A program made the position numbers and the translations under genes. Below are positions 39,701 to 51,700 of a DNA stretch of 64,000 nt, in pieces. The stretch is from Phytoseiulus persimilis (taxonomy: Eukaryota; Arthropoda; Arachnida; Mesostigmata; Phytoseiidae). The stretch spans positions 20,708,001-20,772,000 of the forward strand of contig CM075101.1 in assembly GCA_037576195.1 (NCBI GenBank). Direction: 5' to 3'. Positions within the stretch are counted from its first letter, which is position 1. Every line of letters begins with the position of its first letter. The notes under the pieces were generated by a model. It was given only the letters and a program-made list of their open reading frames with translations. It ran no database searches and had not been told where the DNA came from.

Positions 39701-42700
39701 GATTTCTTCACTTTTGCCCGGTCCGTCTCCGTCGCCGCCTCGCCTCACTCTAAACTTTTACTTAAAAACTGTCTCGAGCAGCGGCACAAGAAGACGACGG
39801 GGAGTGTCCGTTCGTTGCCACCCAGCCGAGCGGCCCTCGTCGTCTTGGCCACGTTTCACCCCGAGCAGGCAGGCGGGCCGGTGAGTCTCTGCTCGATCTT
39901 TTTTTATGCAGACTCTTCTGTCGACGTGGAGTGCGGCGAAAGTCTCTATCTCCGCTTCAGGTTCTTCCCTTTCTCTTGCGTTGCCGTCACCGCCCGTCCG
40001 TCCGTCCGTCCGCCTGCTCTCTCAGAAGTGCTGCTCCTCATGAAGTACTGGAAGGCACGCGAGCAGGACGGCAAACAGTGGCCGCCACCATGCAGGCTCT
40101 CTGCGATCCAATCTCGTTGGAGAGACGATCGCGCCGGCGTAGACGATCAAATGAAGCTCAATTAGAACTGAACCGTGGCTGTTGCTGGTCTCTGATGGAG
40201 TCGCAGAGATTCGCTCGGCACCGAGGGCAGCGGGCGGACGAACCAAGACGGAAGGGAGCGACCGGGGGAGGCAATCCTCGTCCTCGGCAGTCACGACGAT
40301 CGAGGGTGGAATTCATCTCAGACGAATTAACCGAGTACGAAAGAAGACTCCGCTTTCTCCGCTTCGGTTTTTTGATAGCTCTCACCGAGCACCCGCCGAA
40401 GGACTTTGGTGCACTCGATCGTCGTTAATTGCCGTCGAGCTGTTTGTTGATTGCGCGTCTCCAGCTCCCCCGGAGCGCGGAGGAACCACACACACCGCCG
40501 ACTGGGGAGCCCCGAAATTTCCGGGAGGAGAAGTCGTCGCCGAGCAGCGATCCAAACGTTCAGGGGTTCAAGATTTCCGAATCGGAAACTCTTCGCGAAA
40601 CCCACTACCGGGACGTCGGAACTCCTCGCCGCGAGGTTCCGGGGAGACCTCTTCGAGCGATTTTTCGCGCCCCACGGAGAGACGAGCCAGATGCAAAATC
40701 TTGTTTGAAGTCCCGAGGCAGACCACGACACGTACTCTTCCAGACTCTAAACAGCTAGGAGATACGAGCTGGATGACGGTGCCGAGGGCAAACTCGAATT
40801 TGCATCTTACCACCGTAGCTACTATACTATCATAGCTGACGAACCCAATCCTCGGCGTCTTCGTTAGACTCCGGTTCTCTCAGGTCGTTGGTCCGTTTGC
40901 TTGCTTACTCGTCCAAAAAGAGCGGGCTAGGCCTGCCCTCCAGTATGTTGGTCGAGGATCTGAAAGAGGAAGCCGTTCCTCATGAATTTCGTAAATATTC
41001 AATAAGGGGAGCAAGAAAGCCCTCTAAGAAGGAGAACAAGAGGCTCGCTGCCGGCTGCTGTTCGGTGCGGCGTCGCCCGCGCTTTCCAACAGGAAGATCG
41101 CCTCACTAGGCGCTGAAGATGGCTCCCATCGTTTAACAAAAAAAAACGGAGCGAAAAAAAGCGATTCGGGGTCTCAACAATACACAACGGCATGCTTAGA
41201 TTGGGTGATTATTAAGTAGACCCTCGCTCTTCTCCCTCCAACGCCTCCGCCTGATCTGCCGTCAGTGCCGCTTTGATTTATCAGTTGGTGAGTCCTCCAC
41301 ATTGCGCTGTTCTCCTTCTCATTTATTGAATACCAAGGGTAGCGTAAGGGGCGTGCGCCTTTCAAACTTTGCTCAAGTAACGGAGGAACGCTCGGAGAGA
41401 GCAGGCCGCAGCATGAAACACAAAAGAAGGTAACACTTTCGCCGGCCCCCTTCAATCTGCGTAAGCTGGAACCTCCCCCCGCCGGCGTCGAAGGTCTCCT
41501 CGCGAAACCAGGTTCCAGCAGCGGGAAAACACGCGAAAATCGCGGTTCGACACGAGCGTCGCAGCTCACCGGGGAGCGCGGTCCCTGACGAAAGCTTTCC
41601 CGTAATCTAGGAGTTCATGTAGCAGTTCGAGACTCAGTTGAGGCTGATTAGCCTTTAACGCAGGCTTGCACAAAGGAGTGGCGACGAGGCGGACCGCCGG
41701 TCAAGAGGAGGAAGACGGCGACGACGACGACGACCAGCGTGATAGGCCTTTGTGAGAGTAAAGCAAAACTTGTTTGAAAAGGTCGTTCTTTTTGTTCAGC
41801 ACTACCTCCTCCAATGCTTTTTTTTCCTGAAGTGCAGCAGGCGGACGACCACGCTGCAAGACGAAGGACTTGAGCGATTCCTTTGTAGCGTCCAAAGAGC
41901 TCTGCGCTTCCTCAAGTGTCCTACGACCTGAACTTCTTTGCATGCAGCCGCCCTTCGAGTCTGGAGACGGTCATGCCTTCAGTGTATCGTCATCGTCCTT
42001 ATCCTCCGTCAAAGTACCCTGGATCGTAACTTGACTGCCGTCGACCCAATCTAAACTCGAGCTTTCGTCCAGGAGTGCCTCGATCGGACAAACCAGAGAT
42101 TAACCTTCGCAAAAGGAAACAGGCCACAGGCCACGATATCATAGGGACCGCGCGTGAGGAGCCATGCGGTGTTTGTTGACAGGGAGCTCCGGCGAGTCTA
42201 CTACATTCTGATGGGAGTGTGCTCGTCCAGCTCCTCTGGTCGCTCTCGGTCTTGGTCGATTGGTCAGTCAAGCAGTTTGAACGCTCGTCCGATAGCTCCC
42301 GGAAGCGTGTCCGAAAAGAGCGACTTGGAACCACTCTCACCTAGTCCCCGAACAAGAAAATGCGAGCCGGCAGCATAAAAAATCTGAGTGTGTCTGTGTG
42401 TGTGTGTCTTTGTCGACTGCGGTCTCTGTGAGTGCGTGTGTTGAACAAGAACTTTTAAAAGATAGCTTTGATTCGCTCTCTGGCCAACTCCCTCCCGACG
42501 AGGACAGCCAGCTTCCGGCTGTCCTCGCTATCCTTTTCTACCTTCTTCCCCCATCATCCGTCCCGAAAGCGAAACTGACCGGCGCACGACAATCGTTTTC
42601 TCTGATGTCTGTCAGATTCGTGTTTTGGTCTCCTTGTTGCAGTATGTTTCTGATCCGGCGGAAGACTGATCTTGTCGAACTCACACTTGTCAGAGCTGGA

Positions 42701-45700
42701 AACGGAACCGGACACAGTCATACAAGCGTCTAGGTATGTCAGTGAGTCAAATACGGAACGAAAACGTCCTGAGATGAGTCAAGGAGGCGTTGGCGAGCCG
42801 AACTTCAGCTGATCCGCGTTTCCGGCTGCGGAGACCGAACGGCGGAGCGTTCCCTTCTGCCCAGAGTTGTTGCGAGATTGCAGCGGACGCGAGAAACCGA
42901 TGAGAACCGCAATCGCACGTGGTCGGTCTGACGGACCTAATCGAACGAGTTCCTGGAGCGAAAAGTTTCCCACCATTGGCTCCAAGGTATTCATATCCAA
43001 AAGGTTGCGGTGTAGCCGAGCTTGGTGGTCATGATGTCGATAGCGGCGGCGGCGGCTTCGTCGTTCAAAGAAGGTATGGATGCCACGGCACGGTTGGATA
43101 TTGCGAGCAAAGGGGAGCCAGTGAGGCATTGGTAGCATCAGGAGCTGGAGCCACGGGCCAGACGAGCAAGCGAGATGCGACCACCGATAAGTGGCCTCGG
43201 TTCAAACTTTTTATTAAAAGTTGGCCACCGGCGGCTGCCATTTTTCCCTCTTCTCATCCCAATGGTCGCCAGCCTCGTCGGTCGGTCGGTTTCCTCTTGC
43301 GTCGTTTGAATTCTCCGTGCCGTCCCTCGGTTTGTCGCTTCCCTCCAGGTCTCTAGAATGGGAAAATTATTCCCATCCTCTCGTACACTTTTTCTCTCTG
43401 TCGCTCTACTTTCTTCCTAGCATCGGACGTAGATTAGATGGATCCCGTCGTTGCGGGGAACCGAGGGAGTTCCCCACCGAATCTTCTCCATTAATTACGA
43501 CGAACAACGGGGGCACGTCACGGTTCGACCACCTTGAACTCTTCACCTTGTGCACGCGGTTCTAAAGAGTATCGGATACTTGTCGAAACTTCGATGGATC
43601 GGAAAGAAAAATCCCGCGATGAAAGCAGGTATTGACCGAGCATCCACTGAATCAACGAAGCATGCGCGAAAAACCCAAAGTTTTGAAGGAGCTCTCTGGA
43701 TAGCTGAGCGTAGTCTCCGTATTAGGATATGGTGCACGCAGCGCAGGGTCAAGACCGCTGCTCATGACCTCAGAGACCCAGCAGCTCCGTTGATTCGACT
43801 CCCGAAGGCGGTGTAAACTGGCGGGTTATGTCAGCGTTAAGATCTCAAGACATTTGTCATTGTGAGAACATCCTCTTCCGGGTGAGGGAGTTCATTCAGA
43901 GCATTCGACCGAAGACGGCTGGCGAAAATAACATTCAAGATATCAGCTCGAGAACAGATGCGGACTGTTCGATAACTAGCACAGACACTGCTCGCCACTG
44001 GTGCGTCCAGATTGTTCCCCTCAGATAGGGGAAACCGTTTCAATGCAACAGACGACGGTGATGATTACCATTGTAACATAGCGCCATGGATAGAACTGAA
44101 ACCTGGGCGTCGAACCTCCGCGAGCCCCTGGAGGCGAATTCCGCGCTATTCGTTCGGGCACCCCGAGTGGCTCCGCGGTGCCAATTCCCTCGGAATCTAG
44201 AGCTCCGCCCGCGGAGCTTCCTCGACGCAGAATCTCTGGTTTGGAGCCAGGCGCGGAGCGGCGGTATCCGGGATGATTTTTTGGTTCCGATCCTCAGTTT
44301 CCAGGGGCCGCTAACTTACAGTAGACCGAAATCGCTGAGGCAACAACACCGTGTGGCGGTTCGGGTGGGTTCTGCTAGAGGGCTTTTGCGTGACTGAACA
44401 CCTCACTCGGATGCATTTGAGTCGAGTACGGAAACTAGCTGTGGGGAGGGGAAACAAAGAGGAAGCAGAGGTTTTCGGTGCCATTGGAAGCTTTCGTTTT
44501 TCAAGTGGAGCTCACCGCATAAGACCGTGCTTCGAGAATCTGGAAGCCTGCCCTGGAAGCGGAGGTTCTGAGCAGAGCCTCATCTAGCGCAGCTCCCTCC
44601 GCTCCCTAGCTCACTGTCACTCCGAATGTCCTATTTTCCCTCAGGCGTTCTGCCACGGGGTGATGCCAGCTTCCGAGTCTTCTGGACGGACACGTCCTAC
44701 CGTCCGCTCTCTGGCTTTTTCAATCTCTGGCACTCGTCGTCTCGAACTGGACGCTCGCGTGGGCAACAGTCACATGGATGGACGCTGGCTCAGATATGCC
44801 GCTCGAGAGTCAGGTTGACCTATCCAACGTCTGACCGACAGGCAGGCACGCAGGCAGCCTGGCGGGGGCCTCGAGTTAGAGACACTGAACTCGAAGACAG
44901 TCGTGACGTGGGCTGTCGACGCTTTTGCGTTTTGCGTCGCTTCTGTCCGCTGTCTCCCCCGCTCTCGTTCGTTTCGTATTTTCTCCTCTTCGTTTGCTTT
45001 TTACTCCTACTTCTATTCTCCGTCTCGTTCGCCTCCGATGTGCAGCTTCCACTTCGTCCCCAGAGTGAAGTGAGTATGGACGACCAGTCTTGGCTGCCTC
45101 CACGGAGGGCGGAGGATGGCCGGCCGAAGGGGGTAGGGACGTCGCGAAGGGGGACGAGCATGTCGTCCGATAGATGTGCCCCTCGGCCAGTGATGCATTC
45201 TCCTCGTCGCAGCTCTTCTCCTAACATTGCGCCTCTCCGCCCGCGACTTCGCCTTCTTTGGAGGGAGCGCAGAGTCGACTCTCCAGAGTCGGTTCCTCCA
45301 GGTGCATCGGAAGGTAGGCGAACACTTGGGGACGGATCCCGCGAGTCCGGTCGGGCAACGGACGAGAATGTCACGAAGATTCTCGATCCCCGACACGGCC
45401 CCGGTAAACCATCCATCCCCATGCATGTGCGGCTTGCGACACATCTATTTCCGTAATTTTGTGCTGATAACGTTTCTATCACCAATCGTTTCGAACTACC
45501 ACGGACGCTCATCGTGCGGGAGCTGCGTTCGGATGCTCACTCGGGGACGACGTTTCAGCTAGATTCGATTTGGGCCAAAGCGAAATCCGACGGCGATATT
45601 TGAAAACGTCCCCGATGGCAGAGGTATTTCTCTCCCTCGATTTGCCGTCGATTCTATTCGTTGGTCCGTCGTTCGATACCTCCGTCTCAGCTCGGTTCGC

Positions 45701-48700
45701 CTCGTCTCGCGAGCTGATCGATATGGCAACGATAGCCGAGGATCGCGAAAACGCGTTTGTTCCCTCGGCTGGCCGTCTTCGAGAAAGTTATTCGCTGCAC
45801 CGTTTTCCGGCCTCGAGTGTCCGAGCAAGCGACCAGCCGGCCGACCGGGCGAGCCCTGTCTTCTTGGCACGCTCACTGCTGCCACGTTCGGTGACGCGCA
45901 TGCTGCAATGCTGTTATCGAGGCATCCTTCGGAAAATCGCAAACTGCTCCCGCCCGCCTTGGCTTGGTGAACCTTCTCGACCGCAGCGAATAGGCCCGGC
46001 TCAGTTTGGCTGTGGGCGCTCGACGCAGACGAGGCACGCATGAGACAACGTATTCCGCAGTGCTTATGAGGTATATTCCTCTGTCCGAGCCTGTCGTTAC
46101 CTCGTGGTCTTTCTGGAAACCTACGAACTGCCTCGCTCGAGGTTAGGAGCTCATCGATATGCTCAAAAATATGCCCCATCGGAACATAGGCTCCACGCAC
46201 AACGACAACAAAAACGCCCTCGCAGAATGAAGAGCGGGAGCGAGAGGAAGAGAATCGTTCTCCATGAGTGGCCGAGCGGGTGGGGTTGTCACCGGAGCGT
46301 GAGTGGCACGACGGATGGCGAGACATCGCGGCCCGACAAGCGGTCGCTTGCTCGGTCGAGTCCATTCCGACGTCAGAGATTACCATACGGGCCGTTTCTC
46401 TCTCTCTCTCTCTCTTTATCGCACCCGTTCGCTATTCCTCATTCTCTCCTCTCGAGCTAAACTGGTGGCCCCCAGGGCCCCAAAGTTCGTCTCCCTCATC
46501 CAGATGACAACTGCATGAAGCAAGCCGGTTGGCTGGGGAACGGAATTGCGGGCGACTACCAGCATGTGACGGTGTTTTGTCTCTTTCTAAAAACCACTTG
46601 TAACTTTGAGGAACACCCGAGGGTCAACGATGCAGGCAGTGCGTGTTGTTCCGTCCGTCCCCCTGCGTGCCGGTCGAGAGAAATCCGAGCATAAGAAGAA
46701 GATTCGGGGCCAGCTATGAGTGGCAGACAGGGAAACCTGGATAGGGGTAGGTGGACGGGCTCGCTGGTGGCCGTGTAGGTAGTGGTGGTGAGTTGAACAG
46801 ATAAAAGAAAAATGCACCTCAGGGAGCCTTGTCCCTCTACTCGGTTCGACCGTCTGTCCGTGCGTCGTTGCTGCTGCCACCACCTCTACCAGCAGCAGCA
46901 CACGCGGCGGCTGCGGCCTTCGGAAACTAAGAAGAGGGGAGATAGGAAACGCTACCGTGGCATCAGCAGCTGTGCAGCTAGGCAAAGCTCCTGGCCGTCT
47001 GTCCACTGGCCGTTTTCCACTTCCCGACCAACCAGCAGCTTTTGCAAATTTACGAATCAGCCACTCGAGGCCTCTGAAGGCTGTTTAGGGGGCATTGGAT
47101 TACATGCTTGTCTGCTCCGACGGCCGTAACTGTACTATCTCAGCCAGCCCTGCCAGCTATCCAATTCAAGCACACCCGCAAGCAGAGCGGGGCGCACCAG
47201 AAGCTGCACCCGGAGGACTCTTACGGATCACACAGGTGCTGTTCATATGGGCAGATTTGCTCAATGGCCGAGAGGGTCGAGTTGAAGCCCGCGTTGAGGT
47301 TGTGCGTGCTTTTCTTCGTCCTGCGAAACTTCGTCGGCGGTTAGAGTCGGACCTCTGGGATTCAAACGAGGAATACGGAAGATCGAGCGACTCCCGCCCA
47401 GCCGGAACTCGATCGGAGCCACACAGCTACGTTGTCGATGGTATCCCGAATGAGGGACGGAGCGAGACAGCGTGCCGGTGGCCTGGTGTTGGTTGGTGGC
47501 AGTGGCTCTGAGCCGCCAGCGCATCTCTCCGAACGGGGCAGCAGACAGACAAACGCTTATCAATTTCGAGGAGGGACGTTCGGTCGCAGCCAGGAAACGG
47601 GAGCAGGAGCGAATCGGGAAGACCAAGGGCAGCTTGAGGCGGCAGCATCGCCGGCATCACAAGCGCGGCGAGGGACAAAGTGAGGAAGCGAAAAAAAAAG
47701 GAGCGAAGAATGAGAACAGGCAAAGCTGGCCAGCTCGTCCGATGTGCAAGATCTACGCGCCGGAGGAGCAAGCGAAACTGGGAAAGTTTTGAGCGGACGG
47801 CAAAAAGTTTTGAAATTGCCGACGCCACTTGTGGTGTTGGTTGGTTGGTCTCGGCTCCTATATGCCGGCTGCTGCTCTAGGTCCTGTGCTGTCCGCTTGG
47901 CTGATCTGGTGAACAGGACAAAGTCAGGACAAAGCGGTCAACGCCGTGATCGGCACCCATGGCGCCGTCGCGAGCCGATCGTGAGAGTACAATACACGGC
48001 AGGAACTGACGAGCTCGAGATCAGACTTCTCCTTCATAGCTGGCGCGAGGGGCTGTTCGTTCGGGGCCGGGCAGGATCGAACATGTTCGACACGTTTCGA
48101 CCTTGTCCGTTGAGAGGTGCAGCGCGATGCGTTACGCGTGAAAGCTTTCGCCAAAATTTGCCTAGCGCCGATCCAGTCCATCCCAGTTTGGGTGCTTTTC
48201 GGCGCGTTCTCGTGGGTGAACGCGGGTCGATGTTCCCACTCCCTCTCCCCTCGTTCCTCCTCTTGCGGCTAGATCCAGATGCAAATAAGCTTACCTCGAC
48301 GCGCTTCCCTACGCCGCCGAGGAACTGACCAACAGAAGCGGCTCAAAAAAGAGCCGGCTTGTCGGATGGCCGTCACTCGAAGAGTACTGAAGAGGATCGG
48401 GTGGAAAAATGCTAAGAGTAAGAGAAAAGGAACCTGAAGGAGGTCGGTCACTCACTTGGCCTCAGGGGGAGAATGAGGGGTTGTGACTGGAGAGAAGAAG
48501 AAACGAGAGGACAAACGCCGCCGCTTCTCAGTTCTCTTCCCGGATTTGAATTCGCCGGCGGCGAGTTTGACCCAGCACACACCAACGCGGTGATGTAGGG
48601 CATCCTGCAAGTTAGCTCGCTGCCCGGACCACTTGCCTTCTCCCGGGCTCACTTTTTGCCCACGTTTATCCACCGTGCGGGACGGTGCTGCGCCACTCGG

Positions 48701-51700
48701 TGGCCTTGTTAGCCTGATGGTGTCAGCGCATGAAGGGGGTGGCTGTTCAGCTCGCTCGCTCGCCCGCCCGCCCCGAGTAGCCACGGGCCAGGGTTCGAAC
48801 GCTGGTCCTCACATCCAACTAGGATAGACAATTGAATTGGCTGTCTGCTTTGCTCGCTCGCTCAGTCGTGTGGAGAAACACAGCAAGCAACGTAGACAAC
48901 CACGCTCCTCGAGGAGCGACTGCGTTCGACAGTGCCGCTGCCCAGGGCCACAGTGTTATTGATTGGTTAAGATCGAATTTTGGCCTTTTTTCACAACACG
49001 GACCGACACTCGTTCTTGCCCCTGCTTCCTCTTCCTGCCCCGCCCCGGTCGCTAACTCGCAGCCGTTCTTGGACACACGCACTCCCAGACACCATGAGAA
49101 GGAGAAAGGGGGAGAGAACCGCATCGACTGCCATAAGAACAAGCGGCGGTGGCTTCTTTGCTTTCGCATCTCTGAGGAAGAGAGGGAGAGAGAGAGAGGG
49201 AGTCCCGAGGCGGAAAGGACTCAGGAAAAAAGGTGCGTCGTCGACCTCGTCGTCCAGTAGAAGTAGTCCAGTGGCCAAAGATCAGTAGAGGCAGAAAAGA
49301 AAAGCCTCGGGCCATGTGCTGCCGACGAGCGCCGAAACGAACGAACCGACTAGCCAACCGGCGAGCCGACCAACCTACGAAAGACCAACCGACAGACGAC
49401 CCCGCTTAGAGATTCGTTTTGCACAAATGCCAGCAATTTGTTGGTGTCAGGAGACAGCGAACCGGTCAGCGAAGGCGGCGGCGGCACCGAAGGGGAATAT
49501 ACGAGCGAGCGAGCTGCCGAACGTAGCGACCGAGGAACGGAAGAAGCAAAAGACGACGCTCGAGTTCAGGGGCCGCGGGAAGCAGAGAAAGCACCCTATC
49601 CTCCGCAACTGTCAGTTGGGGATCAGACCAACACCACCACCTAGACGACGACGAACACACCTTCACCATCACCGACCAGCATCGTCGAGGTGGCCGCCTT
49701 CGCACGGAGCTGGCGGACGACGAGAAAATCTGAGAAGTCTTGCTGCCTGCCCTCACCCAGAAAAACGACGACCCACTGACCGGAGGAAGCAATTCCATCG
49801 CAGAACGCGGGGATTCGAACTCATCCCTTACGTTCGCTTTCGCCTGTCTTTTGCTTATTTATCTCGGGCTCGGACAAAGACCTCACTCGACTGAGCTCCG
49901 TACACTGAATCGCATCGCCGTACTCTGGGGAGGGGGGGGGGTCTGGACCCAGACCCGGAGACCCGGATTTCTCACGCTCTGTTCGCCGATCCTTCTCGAT
50001 CGCGGCCCACGTTTTTCGTTCTGAAGTGGCAACACTCCATCCTCACACTCCGCCTCGCGAGCATTCAACCGCCCTGATGAGTTGATTCCATGAGCTTTGC
50101 GCGAAGGCTCGTCCGAGCCTCCACACGGGGCCCATGTCCACGTTAGTGCACTGGAGGTCTCCACTGAGGAGCTGGGTGCATTCGACGTCACATTGAAATG
50201 GGTGACTGGAAGCCAGATGCTCTACATCTCGTTTTAGGAGAGACTCCGAGCACTTTTTTCGAGAAACTGGAGCCACCTAGTCCTCCAATGGAGGAGCGCT
50301 CGAGAAACAAGCACTCGATTACCTGAAACGAAACGATTTGACGATACGGAGTCAACAAATAGGGAGGGAATCTTTTGTTGCAGGAGAAGGGCAACGCGGA
50401 AATAGGACCGTCAGAGGTTTTGCTCCAAACGAGAACTCGGGGAGGGGTGGGAAACGGAAGAAAAACGGGATCGGAGGGGCAAATAGAGGACTTCGAGAGT
50501 TAGTCGAGAGGGAGACACGGCACGGACAGTTAGATCTTCACGCAGGCGGCACAAATGGCCGACCAAGCGGCCAGCTGGCAGACGGGCGGGCTGGACGAAC
50601 GGAAAGACAGAGACGGGAAAGCGGAAGATAAAAGGGAGCACGCATGCACTCTGCTTCGTTGATGCTTGATGTGAAGCCGACTCACTGAGCACACATGCGC
50701 GAACTCGTCGCGCCCGAGTCGACCGGATGAGCGCTCTCAGAGCGAGCCATCGAATGGCTTGGAGCTCACCGACGGTTTTTAATAAGAGCCTCGCTCTCCG
50801 TCCGCGATGGAAGAACAACGAGCGTGGTCCGCGTGACAAGGAGTCAAACGCCGCTTGTCGGCAGCCATAGAGGGCGACTAGGGTAGCGAGTTCGATCCCC
50901 GGAAGCAGCGAAACCTCTCGAGATGTTCGACTGGTGGAGTCTTGGAACAATCATTGCAACATAACTCGTGAGCCCCGAATTCAAACGCCATGTTTTTGCC
51001 AATCCTCGACTCCTGGTTCCCGGGAGACGGTTTCCTCGGATGGGGACGCACAGATTGGCACCACATAGCGACCTGACCAGAATCCAGATCGGAATCGGAG
51101 CCTCCCTCCGCGTCTTGGAGGAGTCCTCTTTGCGTTCAATGGACACATATTTTGTCGCTGTCGCACAGGGAGTCCTGATCGTCGTTGCGCTCTGTCTCAA
51201 CGGATGACCGACCGCTCAGCCACTCACCCAACCGCTCATAGAGCAGCTTCTCGGAGAGAAGCATCGAGCGGGGACCTGAGCTCGGTTTCCTCACTTGTTC
51301 CGAGATAGCTGACAAGACGCATGGGCGAGCACAGAGGTCGCGACAACCCCTTTGCAGTAGAATCCTATATGTTTGTATTTTTATTTATCGAATCGACGAA
51401 TGCGACATCTGCTGAAAGCTGTAATCGAGTTAGAGCATTCTCTTCCCGCTTAAAATGCGCTTGAGACTGAACAACAGTTCTGAGCCGCGCCGGAGAAAAA
51501 GGTGGAGGTGAGGGGCGGTCTACACTTCTCCTCTGTCTATGAATCATCTCGATACCAACCCTACCGCTGCTTTCGGAGTGTTTCTTCCTCCATCGGATGC
51601 GGCGATCATACGACAGGTCTATGTTGACTCTTCCTCGGGATGCGAACGACCATTCCGATGCTCCATCCCTCCGAACATTCAACGCTGGCTCCGGCTGATG

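Larger units (their letters stand above)
37301..44600. other. intron 1 segment: islands alternating with plain sequence
   Basis: It contains GTC runs at 39424-39440 and 41717-41733, a CCGT run at 39991-40018, CAATTAG at 40159-40165, a TG run at 42388-42408 and TTAATTAC at 43491-43498. A coding-like minus-strand frame at 41701-41943 is discussed among the findings but is not called as a gene. No exon with a recognisable product is visible. Confidence 0.4.

Noticed and set aside
44626-45456. 276-codon plus-strand frame with a hydrophobic stretch
   Set aside because: The hydrophobic part comes from a pyrimidine-rich run (about 44940-45030) read as Leu/Phe/Ser. The rest is low-complexity, and a 230-codon antisense frame covers the same region.
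45559-46386. 275-codon minus-strand open frame
   Set aside because: It is one of the longest frames in the window but has no recognisable domain and no splice context, and it overlaps competing plus-strand frames over the same bases.
48780-48810. tRNA-like B-box (ggttcgaacgctgg)
   Set aside because: The arm closes only as ccag/ctgg, the expected C after the loop is missing, and no A-box and acceptor stem at the right distance could be found. At most it is a degenerate tRNA-derived fragment.
49808-49830. Minus-strand B-box-like sequence (gagttcgaatcccc)
   Set aside because: Only one pair of the T stem forms. No acceptor stem was found.
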